A DNA stretch of 37,849 nt from Leptolyngbya sp. BC1307. GTDB taxonomy: Bacteria; Cyanobacteriota; Cyanobacteriia; Phormidesmidales; Phormidesmidaceae. The position numbers and the translations under genes are program-made. Numbering within the stretch: the first letter of the stretch is position 1; each line of letters starts with the position of its first letter. Positions 8,567 through 16,772 of the stretch are shown here, one piece after another. Location of the stretch: assembly GCF_002286735.1 (NCBI RefSeq), contig NZ_NRTA01000017.1, forward strand, positions 42,656 to 80,504. Reading direction: 5' to 3'. A model generated the notes under the pieces. That model did no database searches, was not told the DNA's origin, and worked only from the letters and a program-made list of their open reading frames with translations.

Positions 8567-9334
8567 TTATCTGCGGGCAGTCTCTGCTGATTGCCATAGC
8601 TTAATGCCGCCTAGCAAACCCAAGACGTTAGAAACCACCTTCACATTTTCAGGTAAGGCAGTATCGATCTGCTTGACTTCACCGCCGCCCAAATAAAGCC
8701 GGTCGTAATTAAACGCATGAGAGAGAGAGGCGATCGCCTTCGTCAGTCTCTTGTTCCAAGTTGTGGTGCCGACCCTTTTTAGCGCCTCCCGACCGAGCTG
8801 CTCCTCGTAGGTCTCCCCTTTGCGAAAGCGATGGTGAGCAATTTCTAAATTGGGGACGAGCTGCCCTTCAGTAAAAAGAGCAGTGCCAAACCCGGTGCCC
8901 AGGGTGATGACCATCTCTACTCCCTGACCGGAAATCGCCCCTAGCCCTTGCATATCGGCATCGTTGGCGACTCGTACGGGTCTGCCAAGGCGATCGCTTA
9001 GCTGCTGAGCCAGATCGCAACCCTGCCAGAGCGGATGCAAATTGACCGCTGTAAACACGACCCCCTGCCGGACGACGCCCGGAAACCCGACCGAAACCCG
9101 ATCATAGTCACTTTGCTGGCTGGCCAATTGCTCGATGATGGCAATTACAGCATCGGGGGTAGCGGGGTCAGGGGTTTTTTCGCGATCGCGCGTTCCCAGC
9201 GGATTGCCCTGCTCATCTAAAATCAAGACCTTAATCCCGCTCCCCCCAATATCGACTGCCAAAGTCTTCTTCACAGTTGCGGGCTGATCTTGCGCCAATT
9301 CAGCATCAGCGGGCTGAACGTCAGTAGGCTGCAT
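8567..9334 (-). CDS. ppgK: polyphosphate glucokinase (ROK family)
   Basis: A 255-residue ROK-fold sugar kinase of the polyphosphate glucokinase type, which phosphorylates glucose from inorganic polyphosphate (and often ATP). The phosphate-binding loop is DIGGSGIK (28-35). The catalytic region is VANDADMQGLG, with D125 or D127 as the likely base. The adenosine/phosphate motif is TLGTGFGTALF. The short length and LEIAHHRFRKGETYEEQLG match PpgK rather than ATP-glucokinases; the usual ROK zinc cysteines are absent, as in PpgK. The first ~22 residues are a low-complexity Gln/Pro/Asp tail. GAGGAG lies about nine bases before the ATG. It follows the creatininase-family gene by 36 bases on the same strand and is probably in one operon. 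Confidence 0.87.
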   Translation of the reverse strand: MQPTDVQPADAELAQDQPATVKKTLAVDIGGSGIKVLILDEQGNPLGTRDREKTPDPATPDAVIAIIEQLASQQSDYDRVSVGFPGVVRQGVVFTAVNLHPLWQGCDLAQQLSDRLGRPVRVANDADMQGLGAISGQGVEMVITLGTGFGTALFTEGQLVPNLEIAHHRFRKGETYEEQLGREALKRVGTTTWNKRLTKAIASLSHAFNYDRLYLGGGEVKQIDTALPENVKVVSNVLGLLGGIKLWQSAETARR

Positions 9335-9370
9335 ATAAAAACACTCCTCGTCTGAATCTCTTTTGAATCT

Positions 9371-10180
9371 TTAAGAGGGCAGCGGACGCAAGCCCTCAAA
9401 GCGGTAAACTTCTTCGAGCACTTTCACCCAGCCCGCTGCCACCGACGCCAAAATCGCATTGCCTTTAGCCGCCGTCGATACCGTAGCATCTCCTACCACC
9501 CCGCTCCGACTCAGGTCAGCCATCGTCCAGGCGATCGGCAGTTGCCCTTCCAAACTCAGCAGGCTCCCAGCTGGTAGCTCATTGGGATACTCTCGCACAG
9601 CCTTAGCCATATCGACTTGATTGGGCAGAAGGGAAAGCATCACGCTGGTTTCCACATCGCCTGCATGAATGCCCTGATTGTATTCTGATGCGCCCACCAG
9701 TTCAGCCGCATTGTGCGGGGCTCCCCAGACGAATAGGGGAAATATCATCAGGTCACTGTGCTGCTGGCGTAAGTCACGAGCGACAATTTCTAAGACTTGG
9801 GGCTGGCCGCCGTGCCCGTTGACCAGGACTAGCTTACGGAAACCGGCTCTGTAAACACTGACAGCCATCTCCATGAGCACGGCTATCAGTGTTTGCGCCG
9901 TCAGCGTGATGGTGCCGGGAAACTGCCAGTGCTCATTGGACTTACCGTAGTAGAGGGGCGGTAAGGCATAGGCCGGTATGGCTGGGTCTAGCTGGTGCAG
10001 GGCTTGGCCGACGACTGCGGTGGCGATCGCCGCGTCCACCACCAAAGGCAGATGCGGCCCGTGCTGCTCCACCGCGCCAATCGGCTGAATAATTAGGGTA
10101 TTGGCCTTGTCAGGCAGCGCCTCCACCTGAGTCCAGCTCAGGTAAGGAAAAAAGCGCTCTGCGGGAATATAGCCATGCAT
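9371..10180 (-). CDS. creatininase-family metal-dependent amidohydrolase
   Basis: A 269-residue member of the creatininase family. The metal ligands of the family are visible: E38, H40 and D49 in GAVEQHGPHLPLVVD, the NGHGGQ loop at 121-126, and HAGDVETS at 172-179, whose Glu is a metal ligand in creatininase. Characterised relatives cleave cyclic amides (creatinine) or formamides in flavin and F420 biosynthesis. The substrate in cyanobacteria is not known, and nothing in the sequence fixes it. It begins at MHGYIPAERFFPY with no clear ribosome-binding site. It is 36 bases upstream of ppgK on the same strand. Confidence 0.86.
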   Translation of the reverse strand: MHGYIPAERFFPYLSWTQVEALPDKANTLIIQPIGAVEQHGPHLPLVVDAAIATAVVGQALHQLDPAIPAYALPPLYYGKSNEHWQFPGTITLTAQTLIAVLMEMAVSVYRAGFRKLVLVNGHGGQPQVLEIVARDLRQQHSDLMIFPLFVWGAPHNAAELVGASEYNQGIHAGDVETSVMLSLLPNQVDMAKAVREYPNELPAGSLLSLEGQLPIAWTMADLSRSGVVGDATVSTAAKGNAILASVAAGWVKVLEEVYRFEGLRPLPS

Positions 10181-10567
10181 AAATTAAAAATATCCTGCTT
10201 CAAGCTGCGTAATCTTACAGATCAACAAGAAAGGGCCAGCAAATCGGAGCACTCTGTAAGAATAGGGTAGGGCAGTCAACGAGCTGGCCGCAGCCGAGCA
10301 GCGATGCCTAGAGACTCCCAGTATTATCGGGGTAGTGGGGTCGTATAAATTACCCGGGTTTTATTCAGGCTCCTGATAATTACCTATTTACGCGCCCAAC
10401 TTTATTGATTACCTTGGGTAGGGCATCTTCTACTCTATAGAGCGTGTCTTCGACATTATTCCTAAATCTGAGTTTAATAGGCTGCGTTTTTAGCCTTACC
10501 CAATTATTTTCAAACCTCTCGTAATTTGCATCTTACGTTTCTTTCCTCTTCGCAGTCTCTGTTGTAA
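10181..10567. other. 387-base divergent intergenic region
   Basis: This separates the creatininase-family gene (leftward) from the ctp gene (rightward). I see no RNA gene, strong hairpin or small reading frame with support. AT-rich stretches around 10370-10420 and 10490-10540 are plausible promoter positions, but no -35/-10 pair stands out. Confidence 0.35.
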
Positions 10568-11926
10568 ATGAAAAATACCGCCTGTGCTCTAAGCTTTCTA
10601 AAACATTGCTCCGTAGGCGCTACCGCCCTGATTTTTCCCGCCATTGTCACTGGTATGGGCGGGGTGGCCCAACCAGTCGCCGCCGCCGATTTTCGAGACA
10701 GTCCTAAAATGGTCTTAGATGAGGCATGGCAGCTGGTTTACCAGGAGTATGTCGATGCCAGCTTTAACCGGGTCGATTGGCTGGGCGTAAGAGAGGCGCT
10801 GCTAAGCGGCGAATATACCTCCAGGGATGCGGCCTACAGTGAGCTACGGCGGGTGCTGCGCCGATTAGAAGACCCCTACACGCGCTTTCTCAACCCCGAT
10901 CAGTACGCGGCTTTGACTGAGCAAACCGCTGGCGAGGTCTCCGGGGTGGGTGTGCGACTAGAGCAAGCTGGCCAGAGTCTTAAAGTCGTAGGCGTTTTAG
11001 AGGGATCACCTGCTCAGCAAGCCGGCATTGAAGCGGGCGACATCATCTTAGTAATCGACGGGCGCTCCAGCCGAGAGCTGAGCATTGAAGAGGCTTCTCA
11101 GCTAATTAGAGGGGAGAGCGGCAGTCCGCTTTCAGTGACGCTGCGCCGGACAGACGGCAGTGAAGCGACGCTGGCATTAACGCGCGAGGTCGTCTCCGTT
11201 CCGACCGTTACTTTTGACTTGCAGCAGCAAGCCGGGATGAACGTGGGCTACATTCGCCTGGATGAGTTTAGCGCCCATGCTGCCGAGCAAATGCACACTG
11301 CGATCAGTACCCTGACTGAGCAGGGCGCAGAGGCTTTTGTGTTAGATTTGCGCGGAAATCCGGGCGGGCTTTTGAACGCCAGCATTGATATCAGCCGCAT
11401 GTGGTTGCCTCGGGGCAGTATCGTCCGCACCGTGGACCGCGATGGCCACAGTGAGGAGATTATGGCCAACCGGACGGCCATTTCAGATCTGCCCCTGGCT
11501 GTGCTGGTAAACGGTCAGTCTGCTAGCTCTAGCGAAATTTTGACCGGTGCCCTGCGAGACAATGACCGCGCAGTGGTAGTCGGCGATCCGACCTTTGGCA
11601 AGGCGCTAGTGCAGCAGCTTCACGGTCTGTCTGATGGATCGGGGCTAGCGGTCACGGTGGCGCACTACTACACGCCCGATGGCACCGATATCAGTCGGCG
11701 CGGCATCACGCCAGATATCAGCGTCAGTCTGACTGAGCAGCAGCGCCAAGAGCTAGAGACGAATCCGGCCAGACGTGGCACCAGCGCTGACCCTCAGTTT
11801 GTCAGGGCCGTCACTGCCATTGAGCCGGAGGTGATTGCTCGTCGCCAGGGAGATTCTCCGATGCTAGCTTCTCCTGGTCTGACGCAACCGCTGCTACCTA
11901 GCCAGCTCGGTCGTGTAGAGCCCTAA
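10568..11926 (+). CDS. carboxyl-terminal processing protease (S41 family)
   Basis: A 452-residue exported serine protease. A Sec signal peptide ends near QPVAAA (about residue 40). A helical region follows, then a PDZ domain (about 121-207, including GVGVRLEQAGQSLKV and GSPAQQAGIEAGDIIL), then the S41 catalytic core. By alignment with E. coli Tsp (S430, D441, K455), the Ser/Lys dyad is S320 in NGQSASSSE and K345 in PTFGKALVQQ; D331 is also kept. Cyanobacteria have CtpA, CtpB and CtpC; CtpA trims the D1 C-terminus in the lumen. I cannot tell which paralogue this is, so no symbol is given. It ends 122 bases before the convergent ribBA stop. Confidence 0.93.
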   Translation: MKNTACALSFLKHCSVGATALIFPAIVTGMGGVAQPVAAADFRDSPKMVLDEAWQLVYQEYVDASFNRVDWLGVREALLSGEYTSRDAAYSELRRVLRRLEDPYTRFLNPDQYAALTEQTAGEVSGVGVRLEQAGQSLKVVGVLEGSPAQQAGIEAGDIILVIDGRSSRELSIEEASQLIRGESGSPLSVTLRRTDGSEATLALTREVVSVPTVTFDLQQQAGMNVGYIRLDEFSAHAAEQMHTAISTLTEQGAEAFVLDLRGNPGGLLNASIDISRMWLPRGSIVRTVDRDGHSEEIMANRTAISDLPLAVLVNGQSASSSEILTGALRDNDRAVVVGDPTFGKALVQQLHGLSDGSGLAVTVAHYYTPDGTDISRRGITPDISVSLTEQQRQELETNPARRGTSADPQFVRAVTAIEPEVIARRQGDSPMLASPGLTQPLLPSQLGRVEP

Positions 11927-12048
11927 CGACCGCGTAAGCAGACTCGGCGTGGCTGGTTTGAACGCAGCACGTAGAGATTCTAGCGATCGCTACTAGATAA
12001 CAAAGTGCCGGAGGCTATACAGAGCAAAGTGGCCAAAGCTACCCAAAG

Positions 12049-13869
12049 CTATATAGGCTGAGTGCTGTGCTGAGAGAAGACGTAAATTCTCTGAGTCTCT
12101 AACTGCCGGCAAATATCACCGGGCGTTAGCGGGTTTTCTCCGGTTGGCAACCAGGGGAAAATCTGCCGATCTAGCCGCACTTTGAGCTGAGTAAACGGAT
12201 CGCCACCGGTTGAAATCAAAAATTCTAACTGGTCGATGTTCTTCCAGCTGATTAAGTCATCCAGTAGAGCAGCGATCGCCCGCACATACGGATGGCTTTC
12301 ATCTTTGTACCAGTGGTCGTCAGCCACATCGGGTTGATCTAAACCCAGGTGAGCAATCAAAGGCATCTGGCCAAATACCGCCACCGCCACTGAGCGGGCC
12401 TCTTCTTGCAGCAGCAGGTTGTGCTGCTGGGCCAAAGCGCGCAGCTTTTCTAGCCTTTCGTAGCGGGCTGTGACCGGATCGTCGCCTGCCACCTCAGCGC
12501 TCCACTGAATCGCGACCGTCACCAGATAGGTCTGCAGCAGCAGATGACCCATTTTTTTGGCCTTGGTGGCCAGATAATTGGCGTTGTAAGAAGTGGCTTC
12601 AATTAGCAGCGGCACCCGGTCTACCATCTCTAGGCCATAGCCCTTGAGCCCAGCGATCTTGCGAGGGTTATTAGTAATCAGCCGAAACTGACCAACGCCC
12701 AAATCCATCAAAATCTGAGCGCCCATGCCATAGTTGCGCTGATCGACCGGCAGGCCGAGCCGCTCATTGGCCTCAACCGTATCGAGCCCCATATCTTGCA
12801 GAGAATAGGCTTTGAGCTTGTTGACCAGGCCAATGCCGCGCCCTTCCTGACGCAGATAGACCACCACCCCTCGACCGGCGTTTTCGATCATCTTCAGCGT
12901 GGCCTGAAGCTGCATCCGGCAGTCACAGCGCATCGATCCTAATGCGTCTCCGGTCAGACACTCGGAGTGCATCCGCACCATGATCGGATCGGCTTTAAAT
13001 GTTGCCGGATCGCCTTTGACCAGGGCAACATGCTCAGAGCCATCGAGCTGGTTACGATAGGCATATACCTGAAAATCGCCAAACTTGGTCGGCATGGCGG
13101 CGATCGCCTCACGTGTGACAAACCGCTCGTGCCGCAGCCGGTAGCTGATGAGGTCGGCAATGCTGATTAGCTTCAGGCTGTGGCGCTTGGCGTAGTGCAC
13201 CAGGTCTGGCAGCCGGGCCATAGAGCCATCGGGGTTCGAAATTTCGCAGATGACGCCTGCTGGATACAGCCCCGCTAGCCGGGCAAGATCAACGCCGGCT
13301 TCGGTATGTCCGGCCCGCTTGAGGACGCCACCCTCTTTGGCCCTCAGGGGAAAAATATGGCCCGGTCGGCGCAAGTCTTGGGGGACGGCTTTGCCATTGA
13401 TGGCGACTTGAATGGTGCGCGCCCGGTCTTCTGCTGAAATGCCGGTCGTGACGCCCCAGGTGAGAGCTGCATCAATACTGACCGTAAAGGCCGTTTGCTC
13501 GTTTTCATCTTCAAACGGGCTGCTGATAACCATCAGCGGCAGATCGAGCTGATCGAGGCGATCGCCAGTCATCGCCAGACAGATCAGCCCTCGCGCTTCT
13601 ACCGCCATAAAATTAATCAGATCTGGGGTGGCAAACTGCGCCGCGCAGATGACATCGCCTTCGTTTTCGCGATTCTCATCATCGACGACGACAATCGCTC
13701 GGCCCGCTGCCAGCTCTGCCAGGGCCGCTTCAATAGAGTCAAATTCAAAATCTAGCGGTGGTTTGCCAGGGGTAACCTCACCAGCGGGGGCTCCATCGGC
13801 ACTGTCTTCAGGGGAACTTAAGTCGCGAGAGGGGGTGAGATCACGAGCATCGAAAGCGGCGTCAACCAC
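12049..13869 (-). CDS. ribBA: bifunctional RibBA with C-terminal extension
   Basis: A 606-residue protein supplying both precursors of riboflavin. After ~40 residues of low-complexity leader comes 3,4-dihydroxy-2-butanone-4-phosphate synthase, with DDENRENEGD, RRPGHIFPLRA and HTEAGVDLARLAG intact. GTP cyclohydrolase II follows, with the zinc cysteines in HSECLTGDALGSMRCDC and the RQEGRGIGL motif. The GCH II core ends near the NANYLATKAKKMGHLL stretch (about residue 450). Beyond it are ~155 residues (VTVAIQWSAEVAGDD to the end) that are not part of either enzyme; a similar tail is familiar in cyanobacterial RibBA proteins but I know no function for it. I see no FMN riboswitch in the 5' region. 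It converges with ctp. Confidence 0.96.
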   Translation of the reverse strand: MVDAAFDARDLTPSRDLSSPEDSADGAPAGEVTPGKPPLDFEFDSIEAALAELAAGRAIVVVDDENRENEGDVICAAQFATPDLINFMAVEARGLICLAMTGDRLDQLDLPLMVISSPFEDENEQTAFTVSIDAALTWGVTTGISAEDRARTIQVAINGKAVPQDLRRPGHIFPLRAKEGGVLKRAGHTEAGVDLARLAGLYPAGVICEISNPDGSMARLPDLVHYAKRHSLKLISIADLISYRLRHERFVTREAIAAMPTKFGDFQVYAYRNQLDGSEHVALVKGDPATFKADPIMVRMHSECLTGDALGSMRCDCRMQLQATLKMIENAGRGVVVYLRQEGRGIGLVNKLKAYSLQDMGLDTVEANERLGLPVDQRNYGMGAQILMDLGVGQFRLITNNPRKIAGLKGYGLEMVDRVPLLIEATSYNANYLATKAKKMGHLLLQTYLVTVAIQWSAEVAGDDPVTARYERLEKLRALAQQHNLLLQEEARSVAVAVFGQMPLIAHLGLDQPDVADDHWYKDESHPYVRAIAALLDDLISWKNIDQLEFLISTGGDPFTQLKVRLDRQIFPWLPTGENPLTPGDICRQLETQRIYVFSQHSTQPI

Positions 13870-13985
13870 AGGTATTCCTTACACAAGCGAAGAGTATCTA
13901 TACCTCTCGATTGTATCGGCCTGGGTCGAAATCGCTAACCCATAAAGCTTCGGCGACCTGTGAATGGGTGGGCTATTCGCAGGTT

Positions 13986-14012
13986 GCTTGCCTGCTCGCT
14001 TGCCTGCCTGCT
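13986..14012. repeat. 12-bp tandem repeat at the end of the coiled-coil gene
   Basis: GCTTGCCTGCTC is followed directly by GCTTGCCTGCCT and then GCT. It abuts the stop codon of the minus-strand gene at 14011. Confidence 0.7.
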
Positions 14013-14412
14013 ATTCTTTGCCCGGCGTACCCGCTAGGGACGGAGTCCAAATCACCTGCTTTTGATTGGGATAGGCCAGACCGCTCTGCTCTTGCATAAT
14101 TCGCGCTGCCTGAGCCGGATCAAAATTGCGGTCAAACTGCGATCGCAGCTCAGCGTTCTTCTTCTCAGCGCCCTGTACCGACTCTTGCAAGGTGTTCAGT
14201 TGCTGCTGCTGAGACTGATAGTAAGGCACTAGCTTGGCAATCGTGGTCGTCGCTACAATCGCTAGCAGTAGGTTAACCGTTAGCTTCACCGATGACTCAA
14301 AGGCAATGGCCCGACGCGCCCCGACATGGAGCGTTCGCTTCGGTTGGTAAGGGCTCTGAACGGGCGATGTCGATGGGGTCGCAGGGGGGGCCGGGTGCTT
14401 AGCAGCATTCAT
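14011..14412 (-). CDS. single-pass coiled-coil membrane protein, FtsB/DivIC-like layout
   Basis: A 133-residue protein: a Pro/Ser/Thr-rich cytosolic tail (1-30), one membrane segment (about 43-60, VKLTVNLLLAIVATTTIA), then a Gln/Glu/Lys coiled coil (about 65-95). A short C-terminal piece contains ARIMQEQSGLAYPNQKQVIW. The layout, one membrane helix plus an extracytoplasmic coiled coil plus a short conserved tail, is that of FtsB/DivIC septum proteins, whose tails also contain a Glu-x-Gly-hydrophobic motif. Sequence similarity is too weak to assign division function. It lies upstream of ribBA on the same strand, with a 141-base gap containing short tandem repeats. Confidence 0.62.
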   Translation of the reverse strand: MNAAKHPAPPATPSTSPVQSPYQPKRTLHVGARRAIAFESSVKLTVNLLLAIVATTTIAKLVPYYQSQQQQLNTLQESVQGAEKKNAELRSQFDRNFDPAQAARIMQEQSGLAYPNQKQVIWTPSLAGTPGKE

Positions 14413-14638
14413 AGATGAAAATCACCAAAATAGCGAGCTGATCGTAATTAGCGACAGGGCAAACGGCATCCGGGGAATTACGGCTTACCTGATACTCGCA
14501 TACATTATGGATGTATTTCTGAAACTTGCAAGTTCTTCAGGCTCCTTATTAGTTTTGCTCATGACTAGCTCGCGAAGGGAGCTCTATAGCCGCCATAGGG
14601 CTTACGCTTCAGTTCGGGCCATGAAGCTAGCGGGTTGG

Positions 14639-14675
14639 GCAAGACGGAGCAGGCAAGACGGAGCAGGCAAGACGG
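14639..14675. repeat. 14-bp tandem repeat, 2.6 copies
   Basis: GCAAGACGGAGCAG occurs twice without a gap (14639-14652, 14653-14666), followed by the first nine bases of a third copy. Copies are identical, so the duplication is recent. Confidence 0.85.
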
Positions 14676-14713
14676 TCGGTCGAGGCGATAGCAAAGCTTC
14701 CGATATGAAATAA

Positions 14714-14756
14714 AACTCCCGATAGACAAACCAGCCATGGTCTTCCGTCGGGAGTT
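14714..14756 (-). terminator. intrinsic terminator downstream of psaM
   Basis: AACTCCCGA (14714-14722) pairs with TCGGGAGTT (14748-14756). The 25-base interior can fold further (CCA/TGG and GAC/GTC). On the minus strand the stem runs into TTTTATTTC. It lies about 120 bases after the psaM stop. Confidence 0.65.
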
Positions 14757-14874
14757 CTCTTTAAAATCCGGTAGGTCTAGTCCGAGCAGATCAAGTTCGG
14801 CCTTTAAATTCAGAAAACCCGGGCAATCAGGAGCGGTCAGTGCCTCTCGATTCGCCTTGAAGTCTGAATCAACT

Positions 14875-14970
14875 CTACTTGTACAGTTCAGTGGCTAGGC
14901 GCAGGGCCAAAAACCCAGGAACTAAGGCAAAGGCGAGCGCCATGAAGATTTGAGTATCTGATAAAGCCAT
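14875..14970 (-). CDS. psaM: photosystem I reaction centre subunit XII (PsaM)
   Basis: A 31-residue single-helix protein. It begins MALSDTQIFMALAFALVP and ends LRLATELYK, the same start (MALSDTQI) and end (STELYK-like) as known cyanobacterial PsaM. PsaM is a small thylakoid subunit near the trimerisation face of photosystem I. The reading frame is complete, with ATG at 14970 and stop at 14875-14877. AGGA lies about 13 bases upstream of the ATG, a loose ribosome-binding site. The gene is isolated, divergent from phoU, with its own terminator and a possible HLR1 element upstream. It is short enough that automated calling may miss it. Confidence 0.94.
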   Translation of the reverse strand: MALSDTQIFMALAFALVPGFLALRLATELYK

Positions 14971-15045
14971 TGTGATTACTGTCCTTTCTAAAGTATGTAA
15001 TACAGGTAAATTGTTTCCTAAAGTGACCACTGTGTTAGCAGTTTA

Positions 15046-15063
15046 GTTACTAACCGTTACACA
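15046..15063 (+). promoter_or_regulatory. HLR1-like direct repeat upstream of psaM
   Basis: GTTACTAA-CC-GTTACACA matches the HLR1 pattern (two KTTACAWW octamers two bases apart) at 14 of 16 positions. HLR1 is bound by the response regulator RpaB at photosystem I genes of cyanobacteria. The site lies 76-93 bases before the psaM ATG but reads on the plus strand, opposite to psaM. Confidence 0.4.
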
Positions 15064-15155
15064 TCTTCACCTACATGAACATCTGCGTCTCTCTCTGCGG
15101 CGCGGCGCAGAGACGACATTGCCTGACATCTGCCGTTGTGTAGACAAACAGCTAC

Positions 15156-15181
15156 AGCTTCGTCCCTAAGCTTCGTCCCTA
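15156..15181. repeat. 13-bp tandem duplication
   Basis: AGCTTCGTCCCTA occurs twice in direct contact (15156-15168 and 15169-15181), identical copies, in the psaM/phoU intergenic region. Confidence 0.85.
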
Positions 15182-15398
15182 ATCTATCAGCGAGCTATAT
15201 CGGGCCTATCTCCTGCATCCCAACCGGTTAGGCAATAAATAGCGTTGCTATGCTCAGACTGTGTCGTCTGATGGAGAGCCCTTTTGCCTGTTCGAGGCTA
15301 ATTTAATTGTTTATGAGCGGCCATTTCGTCAGCTTCTATTTTATAGCAACCATATTTTATAAGCACCCGTTTACAATAAGCCAGACATCATAGAAAGT

Positions 15399-16169
15399 AT
15401 GCAAAGCACCTCTCCATCCCCATCCGACCCCTCTAACAGCGGTCGATCAAGGCCCTACAGTGGTCGCCTGGCAGACGTTTACGCCGCAGCTCAAACGGGT
15501 GACGGGGGGCTTACCCATGAGCAGAGTTCTTCTCGGCCTAGTCTGGATCGCAAGCTAATCCGGGTCTATCGGGATGTCTTAAAGATGGGGGCGCTAGTCG
15601 AAAATTCTTGTTTGCTAGCCCGAGAGGCGCTGTGCGATCGCGATCTAGAAGCCGCTAGAAAAATTCCCATTCAAGACAAGCAGATTGACCAGCTCTATCG
15701 TCAGATCGAAGTTGACTGTACCCATCTGCTAAATTTAGAAGCGCCGGTCACCCAAGATCTGCGTCTGGTGAGCGCTTTTACACAAATAGTGCGCGATCTA
15801 GAGCGCATCGGTGACTATGCCAAAAGCATCGGCAAGACCTCAATCAAGCTGTTTCCCTATCCGGTCTATGAGGGGATGAAAGAGGTTGAGACGATGCTAG
15901 ATCGCTGTCGGTCGATGGTGGCGCTGTGCCTGCGATCGCTCGCCGAGCTTGACCCCGAGGCTGGCCGCAGCATTAAACGCAAAGATGACGTGGTCGATGA
16001 CGATTACGAAAGGCTGTACAACCAGCTAGTCAGCTCGCCTTGTGTCAGCGGTTCGGTAGAGCCGATTGTGCTGATGGTGCTCGTTATCCGTTCTCTAGAG
16101 CGGATTGCTGACCACGCTACGAATGTGGGCAAACGAGTGACTTATGTGATTACGGGTGAGCGTTTTTAG
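15399..16169 (+). CDS. phoU: phosphate signalling complex protein PhoU
   Basis: A 256-residue PhoU. After an unstructured Ser/Pro-rich N-terminus of ~45 residues come the two three-helix PhoU repeats. The metal-binding signatures of the repeats are visible as IVRDLERIGDYAKSIGK and VIRSLERIADHATNVGKRV (the family E-R-x-x-D motif). PhoU couples the PstSCAB phosphate transporter to the SphS (PhoR-type) kinase and represses the Pho regulon in high phosphate. No pst genes, kinase or regulator are next to it, so it is an orphan phoU here. The start at 15399 gives a longer N-terminus than usual; a later start is possible but no better ribosome-binding site is evident. Confidence 0.94.
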   Translation: MQSTSPSPSDPSNSGRSRPYSGRLADVYAAAQTGDGGLTHEQSSSRPSLDRKLIRVYRDVLKMGALVENSCLLAREALCDRDLEAARKIPIQDKQIDQLYRQIEVDCTHLLNLEAPVTQDLRLVSAFTQIVRDLERIGDYAKSIGKTSIKLFPYPVYEGMKEVETMLDRCRSMVALCLRSLAELDPEAGRSIKRKDDVVDDDYERLYNQLVSSPCVSGSVEPIVLMVLVIRSLERIADHATNVGKRVTYVITGERF

Positions 16170-16772
16170 CGGGCATCGTTGTAGCCCTGGGTTTAACTGC
16201 AAAAATCTGCCGTAAATAGGTAGAATCAGAAGTAACTTGAAGGAAAACATTTGACAGTCCTCTACCGATGCGGAAACATAAGAGGGTTGTGAGATTAGAA
16301 AACATGAAAGCTGGCAATATCTTTAAGATGTGAACGCGGCTAATTTCTGACACCGCTTATGAACGCTTTGGAAAGTCATTTTCAGGTGCATTTAGCCCAA
16401 CCGCCCGTGAGCTAGCATCCGCCCTGATATCGCTTGCCCTGATATCTTTTGATTTAGTGCATCAAAGCGTAAAGGCCTCTGACCTCACTGCTTAAAAAAC
16501 GCCGCATACCATCTGATTTTATCGTTCGCTCAAAACTAGACAGTTGCCAATCAGCTGCCAATTACGCTGTGATCCGAAGCTGCTAGCGGCTATATGTCAT
16601 CACGCTGGCAGTGGCTGCGTAAGATAAGTAGAGGCAAGCGCTGCAGCTTCTGATAGTGCGAGTCAAAACTGCCTGCTTGAGATGTGTCTGTGCCTATTCG
16701 ATGCAGATTTTCACTTCATCTTAAGCCCCTTTCTTCGAAATTTAAGGATTCAATTCAAGGATTCATCGCTAC
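16170..16772. other. 603-base intergenic region phoU / zam-like RNase
   Basis: No gene is supported. It contains an 11-bp direct repeat GCCCTGATATC separated by four bases (about 16419-16450) and a duplicated AAGGATTCA just before the RNase gene (16744-16764); the second copy supplies the AAGGA ribosome-binding site. The element TTGACA at 16252 has no good -10 partner. The length leaves room for a small RNA or a long 5' leader, but I see no known RNA motif. Confidence 0.35.

Larger units (their letters stand above)
14413..14874. other. 462-base region between coiled-coil gene and psaM
   Basis: This contains a 14-bp tandem repeat (14639-14675) and the psaM terminator (14714-14756). An open frame at 14507-14713 on the plus strand translates to a Ser/Arg-rich peptide running through the tandem repeat and lacks a ribosome-binding site, so I do not call it a gene. 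Confidence 0.4.
14971..15398. other. 428-base divergent region psaM / phoU
   Basis: This holds the promoters of psaM (leftward) and phoU (rightward), an HLR1-like repeat (15046-15063) and a 13-bp tandem duplication (15156-15181). I looked for Pho boxes (tandem TTAACC-type octamers) in front of phoU and found none convincing. Confidence 0.4.

Noticed and set aside
11940-12000. palindrome around TAGCGATCGCTA
   Set aside because: It is a HIP1 octamer with chance flanks, one of many in the window, not a specific operator.
13870-14010. FMN riboswitch before ribBA
   Set aside because: None of the conserved RFN-element blocks is present.
14507-14713. 68-codon open frame on the plus strand
   Set aside because: No ribosome-binding site, biased composition, and it runs through a recent tandem repeat; probably not coding.
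16252-16290. TTGACA as a -35 box
   Set aside because: At 17-18 bases the partner is AAACAT/AACATA, a poor -10; no gene follows closely.
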